The notes: a model not told the origin generated them from the sequence alone. 35,772 nt of DNA from Lachnospiraceae bacterium (GCA_024685635.1 JAIKVP010000313.1:1-35772), one strand, 5' to 3'; shown: positions 1 to 8,458, numbered from the stretch's first letter. A program made the numbers and translations.

Positions 1-1
1 A

Positions 2-685
2 TCTATTCAATCATATATAGCCTTTGAAGAAGGAAAATTAATTAAATATGCATTTTTTGATTTAGATGGAACTCTAACTCAGCCAGAATTTGGAATATTG
101 GCTTCGTTTAGATATGCTTTATCTAAATTTGGAATAGAACTAAATAGCCGTGAAGATGAACTTAGACTAATAGGCCCGCCGCTATACAATTCCTTTACCG
201 ACTTTTACGGCTTTGACGAAGAAAAAGCTACAGAAGCAATAAAATACTACCGTGAATACTACACCGCGGGCGGAATGTTTGACGCTCCTTTATATGACGG
301 CATATACGACACATGCTTAAATCTAAAAGAGAATGGCGTTAAACTTGTAGTGGTAACCTCAAAACCTCAAATCTACGCCGAACAGGTAGTAGCCTATTTT
401 GAACTTGATAAAGTATTTGACAGAGTAGTAGGACCCCTGGCCGAATCAAAAGTCAGCAACAAAGCCTTTCTGATAAAACGAGCAATTGAAGAAGAAGGTA
501 TATCTGATTTATCTAGTGTAATTATGCTAGGAGATAGAAAGTATGACATCGAAGCTGCCAATGAAGTTGGCGTAGCCTCAATGGGTGCATCTTATGGCTA
601 CGGAAGCGTAGAAGAATTAGAAAATGCAAATGCAACTTATATCGTAAACAGTCCATCTGAAATCTTAATTAAACTAGGATTTTAG
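2..685 (+). CDS. HAD-superfamily phosphatase, phosphoglycolate phosphatase-like (5' end not resolved)
   Basis: A haloacid-dehalogenase hydrolase that would remove phosphate from a small phosphorylated metabolite; the substrate cannot be told. Motif I (FFDLDGT, bases 53-73) holds the two catalytic aspartates, motif II is the TSK of VVVTSKP, motif III a lysine in KAFLIKRAI, and motif IV GDRKYDIEAAN. A start at TTG 98 would leave out motif I, so the real start lies upstream. The frame is open to the window edge, so the gene may be partial. Relatives usually begin only a few residues before FFDLDGT. The codon in that place is ATT at 41, with AAGGAA five bases upstream, and the only nearby ATG (48) is out of frame. 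So either a rare ATT start is used, or the protein extends upstream. The family call is sure; the start is not. Confidence 0.8.
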   Translation, partial: SIQSYIAFEEGKLIKYAFFDLDGTLTQPEFGILASFRYALSKFGIELNSREDELRLIGPPLYNSFTDFYGFDEEKATEAIKYYREYYTAGGMFDAPLYDGIYDTCLNLKENGVKLVVVTSKPQIYAEQVVAYFELDKVFDRVVGPLAESKVSNKAFLIKRAIEEEGISDLSSVIMLGDRKYDIEAANEVGVASMGASYGYGSVEELENANATYIVNSPSEILIKLGF

Positions 686-733
686 TAATGGTGCTTAGAC
701 TATATTTCCAATAGGTTTAGGATTAGAATAATT

Positions 734-1900
734 ATGAAGAAAATAGTCAATTTTGTAAAAAAGGAAACTGTGCTAACAGTGTCGTGGATACTTGCAATTT
801 CGTCTATGTTTTTAATAAAACCCGATTCTCGTTATATCAGCTATATTGATTTTAAAACATTAGCAAGCTTGTGGAGCCTTATGCTGGTGGTAGCAGCTTT
901 TACTGATCTAGGAACTTTCGACAGGATAGCAAGGAAAATGCTAGCTAAAACTAAATACATATGGCAATTGGTGTCGTTATTAGTCTTGCTTCCTTTTGCG
1001 TTTTCAATGTTTATAACAAATGATGTAGCTTTGCTAACATTTGTTCCCTTTTCAATTCATATTATTCAGATGAGTAAAAGGGACGAGCTTATAATTCCTG
1101 TAGTCTGTTATCAAACAGTAGCAGCTAATTTAGGGAGCATGTTAACTCCGATTGGCAATCCGCAAAATATATATTTGTTTAGCTTGTCCGATATGACTGT
1201 GGCAGAGTTTATTACGCTTGTGTTGCCATATATATGTGTTTCAATCTTACTTTTAATGGCGGGAATAATATCAATAAAAGGAAAGAGGGGCCTTGTGCTT
1301 ACAAGCGATTCTTTTGAGACTACTGACAAAAACTTTAATCCAACTGATGAATCCGAGCAACAAAACAATAACAGCAAAAAGTACGAGCTAATCTACCTGA
1401 TTTTATTTATAATGGCCGTATTAGCTGTAGCATTTCCTAAAATAATAAAGTATCCGATAGTAGTTCTTGTTATACTGCTTGTTTGTCTATTGATTAACCG
1501 GAAAATGCTAGTAAGCATAGACTACGCACTATTATTTACATTTGTAGGATTTTTCATATTCACAGGCAATCTAGAGCGAATAGGAAATGTCAGAGAATTC
1601 CTGATTTCACTAGTAAACGGACACGAAGTACTAGCAGCAATCTTATCATCCCAACTAATAAGTAACGTCCCCGCCGCCTTACTCCTGTCCAATTTCACCA
1701 ACAAAATACCAGACCTAATAATCGGAGTAAACCTAGGCGGCCTAGGAACCCTAATAGCCTCAATGGCAAGCCTAATATCCTTCAAACTCCTAGCCCACCG
1801 TCGAAACGAGCTAAAAGGAAAATACCTATTATACTTCACGCTAGTCAACATAATCTTCTTAACCATACTATTTTTCTTCTACCAAAACTACGCATCCTAA
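734..1900 (+). CDS. ArsB/SLC13-type (ion transporter superfamily) anion permease
   Basis: An integral membrane protein of 388 residues with about ten hydrophobic segments. Two family signatures are visible: FITNDVALLTFVPF with ANLGSMLTPIGNPQN in the first half, and the matching SNVPAALLLSNFTN in the second, as expected for the inverted repeats of the ArsB/CitM/SLC13 superfamily. A hydrophilic loop near residues 190-217 separates the halves. These transporters move anions such as dicarboxylates, sulfate or arsenite; the substrate cannot be read from sequence. The start is preceded only by a weak AGGAT. Codon use changes within the gene: the first two thirds use many T-ending codons, while from about base 1560 onward C-ending and CTA/ATA codons dominate and the plus strand becomes C-rich. 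There is no sign of an operon partner downstream. Confidence 0.75.
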   Translation: MKKIVNFVKKETVLTVSWILAISSMFLIKPDSRYISYIDFKTLASLWSLMLVVAAFTDLGTFDRIARKMLAKTKYIWQLVSLLVLLPFAFSMFITNDVALLTFVPFSIHIIQMSKRDELIIPVVCYQTVAANLGSMLTPIGNPQNIYLFSLSDMTVAEFITLVLPYICVSILLLMAGIISIKGKRGLVLTSDSFETTDKNFNPTDESEQQNNNSKKYELIYLILFIMAVLAVAFPKIIKYPIVVLVILLVCLLINRKMLVSIDYALLFTFVGFFIFTGNLERIGNVREFLISLVNGHEVLAAILSSQLISNVPAALLLSNFTNKIPDLIIGVNLGGLGTLIASMASLISFKLLAHRRNELKGKYLLYFTLVNIIFLTILFFFYQNYAS

Positions 1901-1915
1901 CAAACTAAGCAAGTA

Positions 1916-2083
1916 TAAGCACGAGCAACGCACCGTGCGCCCGGTACCCTCAAATCCTAAGCACGAGCGAAGCGACGTGCGCCCGGTACCCTTAAATCCT
2001 AAGCACGAGCGAAGCGACGTGCGCCCAGTACCCTCAAATCCTAAGCACGAGCGAAGCAACGTGCGCCCGGTGGCCTTAGCCAC
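1916..2083. repeat. Four tandem copies of a 42-bp repeat with stable mini-hairpin cores
   Basis: Copies begin at 1916, 1958, 2000 and 2042, exactly 42 bp apart, each starting TAAGCACGAGC. Every copy can form a small hairpin with arms GCACG/CGTGC (copy 1 diverges in the loop). Copies 2-4 hold GCGAAGC in the loop, a heptamer known to make an exceptionally stable DNA mini-hairpin. Copies 1-3 continue with the KpnI-like GGTACC or AGTACC; copy 4 diverges there into the hairpin GGTGGC-CTTA-GCCACC (2069-2084). The spacing has no unique spacers, so this is not CRISPR. 42 is a multiple of three, so the minus strand reads as a 14-residue repeat, but nothing supports translation. Confidence 0.85.
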
Positions 2084-2088
2084 CCTGA

Positions 2089-2215
2089 GTTGAGAAATAA
2101 AAATCGAGCCAACTGCCGACGGATATAGGGGTGTGTTATTTTCCGAATAAACAAACTGAGGAAAATAACACACCCCTATATCCGTCACCCCACCCCCAAA
2201 AAAAAATTTCTCAAC
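2089..2215. repeat. Large palindrome with perfect 27-bp arms, nested in a second inverted repeat
   Basis: Bases 2118-2144 and 2160-2186 are exact reverse complements over 27 bp, separated by a 15-base loop. Outside them, GTTGAGAAAT (2089-2098) pairs with ATTTCTCAAC (2206-2215), giving a nested inverted repeat of 127 bp. On the plus strand the arm is followed by a C-rich then A-rich run, not by T residues, so it is not a normal intrinsic terminator for the upstream permease. It may be a small non-autonomous mobile element, a protein-binding cruciform or a structured RNA. No target-site duplication was seen. Confidence 0.8.
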
Positions 2216-2223
2216 GCCACTAT

Positions 2224-2241
2224 ATGTTAAAAATTTAACAA
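2224..2241. promoter_or_regulatory. Probable Rex operator upstream of the butyrate operon
   Basis: ATGTTAAAAATTTAACAA matches the clostridial Rex consensus TTGTTAA-N4-TTAACAA at all positions but the first. It lies eight bases upstream of the thl -35 element. Rex is the NADH/NAD+-responsive repressor known to control fermentative operons, including butyrate genes, in Clostridia. The match and the position are seen; binding is inferred. Confidence 0.7.
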
Positions 2242-2249
2242 ATTTTTCA

Positions 2250-2278
2250 TTGCAATACCATTCTAAATGTGATAAAAT
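2250..2278 (+). promoter_or_regulatory. Sigma-A type promoter of the thl-crt-hbd-bcd-etfBA operon
   Basis: TTGCAA (2250-2255), a 17-base spacer and TAAAAT (2273-2278). The predicted 5' leader is about 75 bases and holds a small hairpin AGGCG/CGCCT (2297-2314) before the GGAGG of thl. Confidence 0.65.
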
Positions 2279-2358
2279 ATTGATAATTCGGTAAATAGGC
2301 GCAAAATCACGCCTAAGTCCCAATTACACATTATATATATTTATGGAGGTTTCACATT

Positions 2359-3555
2359 ATGTCAAAGAAAGTAGTTTTAGCAGGTGCTTGCCGTACCGCA
2401 ATCGGAACAATGGGTGGCGGACTAAGCACTACACCTGCAGCAGAGCTTGGCGCAATCGTTATTAAGGACGCGCTTTCTCGTGCAGGAGTTCCAGCTGATC
2501 AGGTTGACCAGGTTTACATGGGATGCGTTATCCAGGCAGGTCTTGGACAGAACGTTGCTCGTCAGGCATCACTTAAGGCAGGTCTTCCTATTGAGACACC
2601 AGCAGTTACAGTTAACGTTGTTTGTGGTTCAGGTCTTAACTGCGTTAATATGGCTGCACAGATGATTCAGGCTGGAGATGCTGACATCGTTGTAGCTGGT
2701 GGTATGGAGAATATGTCAATGGCTCCATTCGCACTTCCAAATGGCCGTTACGGATATCGTATGATGTGGCCAAGCCAGAGCAAGGGTGGCTTGATGGATA
2801 CTATGGTTAACGATGCATTATGGGATGCATTCAATGATTACCATATGATTCAGACTGCTGACAACATTGCTGAGCAGTGGAAGTTAACAAGAGAAGAGCT
2901 TGATGAGTTTGCAGTTAAGAGTCAGGCTAAGGCATGCAAGGCGCGTGCAGAGGGATTATTCAAGAAGGAGATAGTTCCTGTAGAAGTTAAGAAGAAAAAA
3001 GAGACTGTAGTATTTGATACTGACGAGGGACCACGTGAGGGTATCACAGCTGAGAAGCTTGGCGGTATGAGAGCTATCAATAAGGATGGTTATGTTACTG
3101 CTGGTAATGCATCTGGAATTAATGATGGAGCAGCAGCTGTAGTTGTTATGAGCGAGGAGAAGGCTAAGGAGCTTGGTGTTAAGCCTATGGCTACATTTGT
3201 TGCTGGAGCACTTGCTGGTGTTGACCCTTCAATCATGGGTATCGGACCTGTTGCAGCTACTAAGAAGGCTATGGCTAAGGTTGATTACAAGATCGAGGAC
3301 TTCGATGTTATCGAGGCTAACGAGGCATTTGCTGCACAGTCTGTAGCAGTAGGTAAGGATCTTGGTATTGATGTAGATAAGCAGCTTAATCCACGTGGAG
3401 GAGCTATTGCACTTGGACATCCAGTTGGAGCTTCAGGATGCCGTATTTTAGTTACTCTTCTTCACGAGATGGAGGATATGGACCTTAAGAAGGGTCTTGC
3501 TACCTTGTGTATTGGTGGCGGTATGGGTTGTGCTACTATCGTTGAGAGAGACTAA
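2359..3555 (+). CDS. thl: Acetyl-CoA C-acetyltransferase (thiolase)
   Basis: Condenses two acetyl-CoA to acetoacetyl-CoA, the first step of butyrate synthesis in the cytoplasm. The 398-residue protein is close to the usual 390-393. The catalytic set is present: acyl-accepting Cys89 in VVCGSGL, His354 in [10 protein letters not shown] and Cys384 in LCIGGGMGC, with the NEAFA motif near residue 321. A GGAGG lies ten bases before ATG 2359. It is the first gene of the butyrate operon, behind the Rex-like site and promoter. Codon use is strongly biased to GTT, GCT, CTT, AAG and GAG, as expected for a highly expressed fermentation gene and unlike the permease upstream. The call is secure; the biosynthetic (rather than degradative) role follows from the neighbours. 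Confidence 0.97.
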   Translation: MSKKVVLAGACRTAIGTMGGGLSTTPAAELGAIVIKDALSRAGVPADQVDQVYMGCVIQAGLGQNVARQASLKAGLPIETPAVTVNVVCGSGLNCVNMAAQMIQAGDADIVVAGGMENMSMAPFALPNGRYGYRMMWPSQSKGGLMDTMVNDALWDAFNDYHMIQTADNIAEQWKLTREELDEFAVKSQAKACKARAEGLFKKEIVPVEVKKKKETVVFDTDEGPREGITAEKLGGMRAINKDGYVTAGNASGINDGAAAVVVMSEEKAKELGVKPMATFVAGALAGVDPSIMGIGPVAATKKAMAKVDYKIEDFDVIEANEAFAAQSVAVGKDLGIDVDKQLNPRGGAIALGHPVGASGCRILVTLLHEMEDMDLKKGLATLCIGGGMGCATIVERD

Positions 3556-3565
3556 TTATTATTTT

Positions 3566-3599
3566 AATATCTGTGGGTACAGTTGTGTCCACAGATATT
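3566..3599 (+). other. Intercistronic hairpin between thl and crt
   Basis: AATATCTGTGG and CCACAGATATT form a perfect 11-bp stem around a 12-base loop, 11 bases after the thl stop. No T-run follows, so full termination is unlikely. It may protect the 3' end of the thl message or partly attenuate, letting thl be made in excess of crt. Confidence 0.6.
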
Positions 3600-3627
3600 G
3601 TTATGTTTATTTAGGAGATTAAAAACT

Positions 3628-4419
3628 ATGGAATTTATTACTTATGAGCAGGAGGGCTATGTAGGCGTAATTACTATTAATCGTCCACAGGCTCTTAACG
3701 CACTTAACAGTCAGGTCCTAGATGAGTTATCAGAGGTTCTTGACAATGTAGATATTAATACTACAAGAGCAATTATTCTTACAGGTGCTGGTGAGAAGAG
3801 TTTTGTTGCTGGTGCAGATATCGGAGAGATGAGCACACTTACTAAGGCTGAAGGAGAGGCATTTGGTAAGAAGGGTAACGATGTATTTTTGAAGCTTGAG
3901 AAGCTTCCTATTCCTACAATTGCAGCTGTTAACGGCTTCGCACTTGGCGGTGGATGCGAGATCAGCATGAGCTGTGACATCCGTATCTGCTCTGAAAATG
4001 CAATGTTTGGTCAGCCAGAGGTAGGTCTTGGAATTACACCAGGATTTGGTGGAACACAGAGATTAGCAAGATTAGTTAGCCCAGGAATGGCTAAGCAGCT
4101 TATCTATACTGCTAGAAACATCAAGGCTGATGAGGCATATAGAATTGGTCTTGTTAACGCAGTTTATCCATTAGAGGAGCTTATGGCAAATGCTAAGAAA
4201 ATGGCAGAGACCATTGCTAAGAATGCTCCTATCGCAGTTAGAAACTGCAAGAAGGCAATTAACGATGGCTTACAGGTAGCTATCGATGAGGCTGTTGTTA
4301 TTGAAGAGAAGCTTTTTGGTGACTGTTTTGAGACAGAGGATCAGAAGGCAGGAATGGGCAACTTCCTTGAGAAAGACAAGGAGAAGAAACTTAAGGTTGT
4401 TCCTTTCCAGAATAAGTAA
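3628..4419 (+). CDS. crt: 3-hydroxybutyryl-CoA dehydratase (crotonase)
   Basis: Dehydrates 3-hydroxybutyryl-CoA to crotonyl-CoA. The 263-residue protein is of normal enoyl-CoA hydratase length. The oxyanion hole is formed by AGADI (61-65) and the GGG of NGFALGGGCE (102-111), and both catalytic glutamates are present, Glu111 and Glu131 (GQPEVGLGITPGFGGTQRL region). The start at ATG 3628 has TTAGGAGAT upstream and gives the family's usual N-terminus. A longer frame from 3583 would begin inside the intercistronic hairpin and add 15 unrelated residues, so it was not used. Third step and second gene of the operon. Confidence 0.96.
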   Translation: MEFITYEQEGYVGVITINRPQALNALNSQVLDELSEVLDNVDINTTRAIILTGAGEKSFVAGADIGEMSTLTKAEGEAFGKKGNDVFLKLEKLPIPTIAAVNGFALGGGCEISMSCDIRICSENAMFGQPEVGLGITPGFGGTQRLARLVSPGMAKQLIYTARNIKADEAYRIGLVNAVYPLEELMANAKKMAETIAKNAPIAVRNCKKAINDGLQVAIDEAVVIEEKLFGDCFETEDQKAGMGNFLEKDKEKKLKVVPFQNK

Positions 4420-4453
4420 TTTATATTTTTATACATAAAAGGAGGATTTTACA

Positions 4454-5293
4454 ATGAAGGTTGGCGTTATTGGCGCAGGAACTATGGGTTCTGGAATTGC
4501 ACAGGCATTTGCAATGACTGATGGTTATGAGGTTTGCTTATGTGATATTAAGCAGGAGTTCGCAGATGGCGGTAAGGCTAAGATCGAGAAGAACATTAAC
4601 TTCTTAGTTGGTAAGGAGAAGATTACCAAGGAGAAGGGTGATGAGATTCTTGCTAAGATTAAGACTGGTCTTAAGGACATTTGTACAGATGTTGACCTTG
4701 TAATCGAGGTTGCTCCAGAGAGCATGCAGATTAAGAAGGACACATTTAAGGAGCTTATGGAGATCGTTCCTAAGGATTGTATCTTCGCTTCTAATACATC
4801 TTCACTTTCAATTACTGAGATTGGTGCTGGTCTTGATCGTCCAATGATCGGTATGCATTTCTTCAACCCAGCTGATAGAATGAAGCTTGTTGAGGTTATT
4901 GCTGGTCAGAATACACCAGACGATTTAGTAGCTAAGATTAAGAAGATTTCTGAGGAGATTGGTAAGACTCCAGTTGAGGTTAAGGAAGCTCCTGGTTTTG
5001 TTGTTAACAGTATCCTTATCCCAATGATTAACGAGGCTATTGGTATCTATGCTGAGGGTATTGCTTCAGTTGAGGATATTGATACAGCTATGAAGCTTGG
5101 TGCATCTCATCCAATGGGACCTTTAGCACTTGGCGATTTAGTTGGTCTTGATATCGTTCTTGCTATTATGGAAGTTCTTCAGGCTGAGACAGGTGATCCT
5201 AAGTATCGTCCACATCCATTGCTTAGAAAGATGGTTCGTGCTGGTAAGCTTGGTCGTAAGTCAGGTGAAGGTTTCTACGATTACAGCAAGTAA
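4454..5293 (+). CDS. hbd: 3-hydroxybutyryl-CoA dehydrogenase
   Basis: Reduces acetoacetyl-CoA to 3-hydroxybutyryl-CoA with NAD(P)H. The N-terminal Rossmann fold starts with [12 protein letters not shown] (3-14). The catalytic pair is His135 in [17 protein letters not shown] and Glu147. The C-terminal helical domain carries [18 protein letters not shown]. 279 residues, a typical length. A GGAGG ten bases before ATG 4454 supports the start. Acidic residues after the second Rossmann strand (CDI, 30-32) suit NADH. The gene follows crt by 34 bases. Confidence 0.96.
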   Translation: MKVGVIGAGTMGSGIAQAFAMTDGYEVCLCDIKQEFADGGKAKIEKNINFLVGKEKITKEKGDEILAKIKTGLKDICTDVDLVIEVAPESMQIKKDTFKELMEIVPKDCIFASNTSSLSITEIGAGLDRPMIGMHFFNPADRMKLVEVIAGQNTPDDLVAKIKKISEEIGKTPVEVKEAPGFVVNSILIPMINEAIGIYAEGIASVEDIDTAMKLGASHPMGPLALGDLVGLDIVLAIMEVLQAETGDPKYRPHPLLRKMVRAGKLGRKSGEGFYDYSK

Positions 5294-5305
5294 TTAAGAA
5301 TTAAT

Positions 5306-5326
5306 AGGCGAGTAAGATTCTCGCCT
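5306..5326 (+). terminator. Weak hairpin between hbd and bcd
   Basis: AGGCGAG and CTCGCCT form a 7-bp stem around a 7-base loop, followed by only TTAAG. It may be a partial terminator or an mRNA processing site; with the weak T-run, read-through into bcd is likely. Confidence 0.45.
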
Positions 5327-5389
5327 TTAAGATATTTAACTGGGTATTAACATTTGCCCAATATAAAATAATATGGAGGAATATATAAG

Positions 5390-6556
5390 ATGGATTTTAC
5401 ATTAAGTAAGAAGCATGAAATGGCAAGAAATCTTTTCAAAGAGTTTGCCGAGAACGAAGTAAAACCTCTTGCACAGGAAGTTGATGAGACAGAAGCTTTC
5501 CCACGTGAGACCGTCGACAAGATGGCTAAGTACGGTTTCTTAGGTATCCCAGTACCTAAGGAGTACGGTGGACAGGGCTGTGATCCTTTAACATATGCTA
5601 TGTGCGTTGAGGAGTTATCTAAGGTGTGTGGTACAACAGGTGTTATCGTATCTGCACATACCTCACTTTGCGTTGACCCAATTCAGACATTTGGTACAGA
5701 GGAGCAGAAGAAGAAATATCTTCCTGACTTAGCTTCAGGTAAGAAGCTTGGTGCTTTCGGTCTTACCGAGCCAGGCGCTGGTACAGATGCTCAGGGTCAG
5801 CAGACCAAGGCTGTATTAGACGGAGATGAGTGGGTACTTAATGGTTCTAAGTGCTTCATCACTAATGGTAAAGAGGCAGACGTTTACATTGTTATCGCTG
5901 TTACTGGTAAGGTAGAGAAGCGCGGTAGAACAATGAAAGAGATTTCTGCATTTATCGTTGATAAAGGAACTCCTGGTTTCACATTCGGAACTAAGGAGAA
6001 CAAGATGGGTATCAGAGGTTCTTCAACTTATGAGCTCATATTTACTGATTGCCGTATCCCTAAGGATGCTCTTTTGGGCAAGCAGGGTAAGGGATTCAAC
6101 ATCGCTATGCACACCCTTGATGGTGGACGTATCGGTATTGCTGCTCAGGCTCTTGGTCTTGCAGCAGGTGCGTTAGAGACAACTGTTAACTATGTAAAAG
6201 AGCGTAAGCAGTTCGGTCGTTCTATCGCACAGTTCCAGAATACACAGTTCCAGTTAGCTGATCTTGCTACTAAGGTAGAGGCTGCTAGACTTCTTGTTTA
6301 CAAGGCTGCTTGTAAGAAGGCTGAGTATCAGAAGGACCCTAAGGTTTCTTACTCAGTAGAAGCTGCTATGGCTAAGCTTTGCGCTGCAGAGGTTGCTATG
6401 GAAGTTACAACTAAGTGTGTTCAGTTACATGGTGGTTACGGTTACATCAGAGAGTATGATGTTGAGCGTATGATGCGTGATGCTAAGATTACTGAGATCT
6501 ACGAGGGAACTTCAGAAGTTCAGCGTATGGTTATCTCTGCTAATCTGTTGAAGTAA
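5390..6556 (+). CDS. bcd: Butyryl-CoA dehydrogenase
   Basis: An FAD acyl-CoA dehydrogenase that reduces crotonyl-CoA to butyryl-CoA. 388 residues. The acyl-CoA dehydrogenase signature AFGLTEPGAGTDAQG lies in the middle beta domain. The catalytic base is Glu372 in EIYEGTSEVQR at the C-terminus, and the flavin region CVQLHGGYGYIREYDVERMMRD precedes it. GGAGG precedes ATG 5390. Directly followed by etfB and etfA, with which it is known to form an electron-bifurcating complex in clostridia: crotonyl-CoA reduction by NADH drives ferredoxin reduction. The complex is inferred from the family and gene order; no ferredoxin or final butyrate-forming gene (but or ptb-buk) is in the window. Confidence 0.96.
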   Translation: MDFTLSKKHEMARNLFKEFAENEVKPLAQEVDETEAFPRETVDKMAKYGFLGIPVPKEYGGQGCDPLTYAMCVEELSKVCGTTGVIVSAHTSLCVDPIQTFGTEEQKKKYLPDLASGKKLGAFGLTEPGAGTDAQGQQTKAVLDGDEWVLNGSKCFITNGKEADVYIVIAVTGKVEKRGRTMKEISAFIVDKGTPGFTFGTKENKMGIRGSSTYELIFTDCRIPKDALLGKQGKGFNIAMHTLDGGRIGIAAQALGLAAGALETTVNYVKERKQFGRSIAQFQNTQFQLADLATKVEAARLLVYKAACKKAEYQKDPKVSYSVEAAMAKLCAAEVAMEVTTKCVQLHGGYGYIREYDVERMMRDAKITEIYEGTSEVQRMVISANLLK

Positions 6557-6569
6557 GGAGGTACTTATC

Positions 6570-7358
6570 GTGAAAATTGTTGTATGTATTAAGCAGGTAC
6601 CTGATACCAAGGGTGGAGTTGAGTTTAACCCAGATGGTACCTTAAACAGAGCTGCTATGCTTACCATCATGAATCCAGATGACAAGGCAGGTCTTGAGGC
6701 AGCACTTAGAATTAAGGATCAGAAGGATGATGTAGAGGTTACAGTTCTCACAATGGGTCTTCCAAAGGCTGAGGAGGTTCTTCGTGAGGCTATGGCTATG
6801 GGTGCAGACAAGGGTATCCTTGTAACAGATAGAGTTCTTGGTGGAGCTGATACTTGGGCTACATCTACTACTTTAGCTGGTGCACTTAGAAATATTGATT
6901 ATGACCTTATTATTTCAGGTCGTCAGGCTATCGATGGTGATACCGCACAGGTTGGACCACAGATCGCTGAGCACCTTGGAATCCCTGTAATTTCTTATGC
7001 AGAGGAGATTGAGGTTGACGGCAATTCTGTAATCGTTAAGCGTCAGTATGAGGATCGTTATCACAAGATTAAGGCAGAGATGCCATGTCTTATCACAGCT
7101 CTTTCTGAGTTAAATGAGCCTCGTTACATGTCTCCAGGTGGAATCTTTGATGCATATGATGCAGAGATTACCGTTTGGGGTAGAGCAGATCTTAAGGATG
7201 TAGACGATTCTAACTTAGGTTTGAATGGTTCTCCTACTAAGATTGCTAGAGCTTCTGACAAGGTACGTAAGGGAGCAGGAGAGAAGGTTACTCCTGATTC
7301 TCCAGAGGAAGCTGTAAGCTATATCGTTGGCAAGTTAACTGAGAAGCATATCATTTAA
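6570..7358 (+). CDS. etfB: Electron transfer flavoprotein, beta subunit
   Basis: The beta subunit of the Etf that passes electrons to Bcd. 262 residues starting MKIVVCIKQVPDTKGGVEFNPDGTLNR, with the family pattern ISGRQAIDGDTAQVGPQIAEHLG in the middle. The start codon is GTG at 6570. Its Shine-Dalgarno AAGGAGGT overlaps the bcd stop codon (TAA 6554-6556), so translation is probably coupled to bcd. In bifurcating Etf this subunit carries the flavin that takes electrons from NADH. Confidence 0.95.
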   Translation: MKIVVCIKQVPDTKGGVEFNPDGTLNRAAMLTIMNPDDKAGLEAALRIKDQKDDVEVTVLTMGLPKAEEVLREAMAMGADKGILVTDRVLGGADTWATSTTLAGALRNIDYDLIISGRQAIDGDTAQVGPQIAEHLGIPVISYAEEIEVDGNSVIVKRQYEDRYHKIKAEMPCLITALSELNEPRYMSPGGIFDAYDAEITVWGRADLKDVDDSNLGLNGSPTKIARASDKVRKGAGEKVTPDSPEEAVSYIVGKLTEKHII

Positions 7359-7384
7359 TTATAGAAAGAAAAGTGGTGAATATA

Positions 7385-8428
7385 ATGGGATTAGAAGAAT
7401 ATAAAGGCGTATATGTCTTCGCTCAGCAGGTCGATAATGAGATTAGTTCAATCGCTTATGAGTTGCTTGGCGAGGCTACAAGATTAGCAAGCGTTCTGAA
7501 TACAGAAGTAACTGCAGTTCTTTTGGGTTCAGGCATTAAAGATAAGGCTGATTCATTGGCTGAGTATGGTGCAGATAAGGTAATCGTAGTTGATGATCCT
7601 GCATTAAAGGATTATATGACAGAGCCTTATACACATGCTTTAGCTGAGGTTATCAATAAGTATAAGCCAGAGATTATGTTAGTTGGTGCAACTGCTATTG
7701 GTCGTGACCTTGGCCCACGTGTATCTGCACGTGTTGCAACAGGTCTTACAGCAGACTGTACTTCACTTGAGATTGGAGATTTCCCTCTCAATCCAATGCC
7801 AGGCAAGGAGCAGAAGCACAATCAGCTTCTTATGACTCGTCCTGCATTTGGTGGTAACACAATCGCTACCATCGCATGTCCTGACAACCGTCCTCAGATG
7901 GCTACAGTACGTGCTGGTGTTATGCAGAAGATTGAGCCTAAGACAGGTGCTAAGGCAGTTGTTGAGGAGTTCAATCCAGGATTTGAGAAGAACAACAAGT
8001 ATGTTGAGATTCTTGACATCGTTAAGGCTGTATCTGATACAGTAGATATCATGGACGCTAAGATCTTAGTATCTGGTGGACGTGGCGTTGGTTCTCCTGA
8101 GAACTTCAAGATTCTTGAGGATTTAGCTAAGGCTGTAGGTGGTGAGGTTTCTTGCTCACGTGCAGTTGTAGATTCAGGATGGAAGCCAAAAGACCTTCAG
8201 GTAGGTCAGACTGGTAAGACAGTTCGTCCTCAGGTTTACTTCGCAATTGGTATTTCTGGAGCAATCCAGCATGTTGCAGGTATGGAAGAGTCTGATATCA
8301 TTATCGCAATCAACAAGGATGAGGATGCTCCTATCTTTGATGTAGCTGATTATGGTGTTGTTGGAGATCTTAACAAGAGTGTTCCTGCTTTAACAGAGGC
8401 TATTAACACTGCTAAAGCTAATAAGTAA
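7385..8428 (+). CDS. etfA: Electron transfer flavoprotein, alpha subunit
   Basis: The alpha subunit of the Etf pair, about 347 residues. The C-terminal FAD domain is clear: VSGGRGVGSPENF, then QVGQTGKTVRPQVYFAIGIS, GAIQHVAGM and a terminal IFDVADYGVVGDL. The frame also allows GTG at 7373, but ATG 7385 is better placed, with GTGGTGA seven bases upstream acting as the ribosome binding site and the product starting MGLEEYKGVYVF. It is the last gene of the butyrate operon and is followed at once by a strong terminator. Confidence 0.94.
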   Translation: MGLEEYKGVYVFAQQVDNEISSIAYELLGEATRLASVLNTEVTAVLLGSGIKDKADSLAEYGADKVIVVDDPALKDYMTEPYTHALAEVINKYKPEIMLVGATAIGRDLGPRVSARVATGLTADCTSLEIGDFPLNPMPGKEQKHNQLLMTRPAFGGNTIATIACPDNRPQMATVRAGVMQKIEPKTGAKAVVEEFNPGFEKNNKYVEILDIVKAVSDTVDIMDAKILVSGGRGVGSPENFKILEDLAKAVGGEVSCSRAVVDSGWKPKDLQVGQTGKTVRPQVYFAIGISGAIQHVAGMEESDIIIAINKDEDAPIFDVADYGVVGDLNKSVPALTEAINTAKANK

Positions 8429-8458
8429 TTAACTTAGACATAATGTGTATATATAGAG

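Noticed and set aside
1916..2083. CRISPR array
   Set aside because: Copies abut at exactly 42 bp with no unique spacers, and no cas genes are present. The same reasoning rejects the 69-bp array at 35541-35772.
1868..2323. 151-codon minus-strand frame with a repeated 14-residue unit
   Set aside because: It spans the permease 3' end, the 42-bp repeats, the palindrome and the thl promoter. It has no ribosome binding site, and the repetition follows from the DNA repeat, whose period is a multiple of three.
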